Assembly (NCBI RefSeq): GCF_013042245.1
Contig: NZ_JABDQL010000116.1
Span: 1-34,804, forward strand
Reading direction: 5' to 3'
From: Winogradskyella sp.
Lineage (GTDB): Bacteria > Bacteroidota > Bacteroidia > Flavobacteriales > Flavobacteriaceae
Length of the DNA stretch: 34,804 bases
How positions within the stretch are numbered: the first letter of the stretch is position 1; each line of letters begins with the position of its first letter. The position numbers and the translations under genes are program-made. The notes beneath the pieces are model-generated. The model saw nothing but the letters and a program-made list of their open reading frames with translations, was not told the origin of the DNA and did no database searches. Of the stretch, positions 33,764 through 34,804 are shown piece by piece.

Positions 33764-34804
33764 ATGTTAAAAAATCAGAAATTTAAAGTACTATTACTTT
33801 TAGTGCTTACCGCTTTCCTTAGTTACCAATGCTCTAATGAGGGAGACAACCTCGTTGAGTCAAATATCAATATCCAAACAGTTACAGACGCAGAAGCTTT
33901 AGATTTTTTAGACAATCTTGGACAAAATCAAAGCCAATCCCGAAGCACAAGTGTGCCTTATGTAACTATTTACGACAATTACATTTCAAATTTTGGTATT
34001 ACAAATACGAGTGAGCTTATAACTATTTTACCCGCAGTGCTTAATGACCAAGAAGCTTACAGCCGAGTTTTATTGTTAAATATAGCTGGGGAAATAGAAG
34101 GTATTGTTTACAGTATGTATTCGTTTAATGATTATTCTACTGATAATTTTTTTGGAGAGGTCTTAATAACGGATTTAGAAGGTAATTTTATAAATAGATT
34201 TAAAGTAGATGACGGACTAATTGTGTCAAAATATGTTTTAAACCAAAATAATAGCCAACAATCTTCTTCCTCACGGAGTATATCTTGCGATTGTCCTTGG
34301 GAGTGTGATATGTGTCAACTTGAAGAAGTTGTTATAGAGGCAAAACCAAGACCAGAGTTAGGGGATTTATTTACAAGTGTTGTTACAGAAGGTTCTGAAG
34401 ATGATTATTATGAAATTACTCCTGCTCCTGGTAGTGGTGGCGGAGGTGGTGGTAGTGCGCCAAATAACCCAGAGTGTAGTAATGGTCAAATACTAAATTC
34501 ATATGGAGAGTGTGTAACACCCGAAGAGGATTGTGGTGAGGATTATACAATTAATGAAGAAGGGTTTTGTGAAATTGAACAGGAGGAATGTTTAGAAGGA
34601 CAAATTCCAGATGGATTAGGTTCGTGTATAGCTGAGTGTGAAGAAGGCTATATGTTAAATATTGAAGGTGATTGTATAGCTGAGGAAGGCCCAAGTTGTG
34701 AGAGTTTTAATTTCTCAAATATTACCGCCAATTGGCAAGAAGCTGCTGTAATAGGTATTAGATTTAATATAGTATTATTAGCCCCTTATTCTAACACCTT
34801 TCAA
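33764..34804 (+). CDS. Cysteine-rich surface lipoprotein, cut by the window end
   Basis: At least 347 residues, open at the right edge. The signal peptide ends in LSYQC with the lipidated cysteine at C23, followed by SNEGDN, an acidic start resembling the Bacteroidota surface-export signal. Residues 24-170 form a globular region. Then come a cysteine cluster (SCDCPWECDMCQ), the segment EEVVIEA, a glycine-rich linker (PAPGSGGGGGGS) and four short cysteine-containing repeats of the C-x-(n)GQI...GEC kind. A new domain appears to begin at CESFNFSNITANWQEAAV. Such an arrangement of anchor, spacer and C-terminal domain recalls modular surface or toxin-type lipoproteins; the function is not readable from this fragment. 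Confidence 0.85.
   Translation, partial: MLKNQKFKVLLLLVLTAFLSYQCSNEGDNLVESNINIQTVTDAEALDFLDNLGQNQSQSRSTSVPYVTIYDNYISNFGITNTSELITILPAVLNDQEAYSRVLLLNIAGEIEGIVYSMYSFNDYSTDNFFGEVLITDLEGNFINRFKVDDGLIVSKYVLNQNNSQQSSSSRSISCDCPWECDMCQLEEVVIEAKPRPELGDLFTSVVTEGSEDDYYEITPAPGSGGGGGGSAPNNPECSNGQILNSYGECVTPEEDCGEDYTINEEGFCEIEQEECLEGQIPDGLGSCIAECEEGYMLNIEGDCIAEEGPSCESFNFSNITANWQEAAVIGIRFNIVLLAPYSNTFQ

Overview
The window reads as a chromosomal segment of a marine-type member of the Flavobacteriaceae (Bacteroidota). Supporting signs are very AT-rich coding DNA, promoter elements of the Bacteroidota TTG...TAnnTTTG type, a carboxypeptidase-like/TonB receptor, an HU-HIG type histone-like protein, and families I know mainly from flavobacteria (DUF6341/DUF6427 next to purD, DUF4254 next to a family 9 glycosyltransferase, DUF5687 exporter). 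There is no rRNA, tRNA, CRISPR array or recognisable transposase.

Layout. (1) 1-1815: an array of alternating inverted 17-bp motifs (1-497, continuing off the left edge), a strong terminator, a minus-strand HU-like gene (668-1051), then about 760 bp without a gene that holds several hairpins. (2) 1816-19665: one long plus-strand capsule/exopolysaccharide (Wzx/Wzy-type) locus of 17 genes. It makes UDP-N-acetylhexosaminuronate, a UDP-4-amino-4,6-dideoxysugar, UDP-glucuronate and UDP-xylose. It encodes two different phosphoglycosyl transferases, one flippase, three polymerase/ligase-like membrane proteins, only one ordinary glycosyltransferase, and a four-gene decoration block (TagD-like cytidylyltransferase, deacetylase-like protein, LicD phosphotransferase, metallophosphoesterase). 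A DNRLRE-domain lipoprotein sits near its start. (3) 19970-24623: housekeeping genes (purD, DUF6341, DUF6427, DUF4254, family 9 glycosyltransferase, DUF2200). (4) 24686-28823: minus-strand PaaE-like flavin/2Fe-2S reductase and a large TonB-dependent receptor, each preceded or followed by striking inverted repeats. (5) 28955-33525: a PadR regulator whose promoter is covered by a perfect 36-bp palindrome, followed by three tandem paralogous small membrane proteins and a DUF5687/ATPase ABC exporter. (6) 33764-34804: the start of a cysteine-rich surface lipoprotein cut by the right edge.

How the genes work together. In region 2 the soluble enzymes supply activated sugars, the phosphoglycosyl transferases load the first sugar onto undecaprenyl phosphate, Wzx flips the unit and the Wzy/WaaL-like proteins polymerise or attach it. 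The decoration block probably adds a phospho-alcohol substituent. No Wza/Wzc/Wzb export genes and too few glycosyltransferases are present, so the pathway must borrow parts from elsewhere. Region 5 looks like a self-contained, PadR-autoregulated ABC export module. Its three paralogues share an N-terminal helical motif with fixed spacing and are the best candidate here for an undescribed membrane-associated regulatory or adaptor family.
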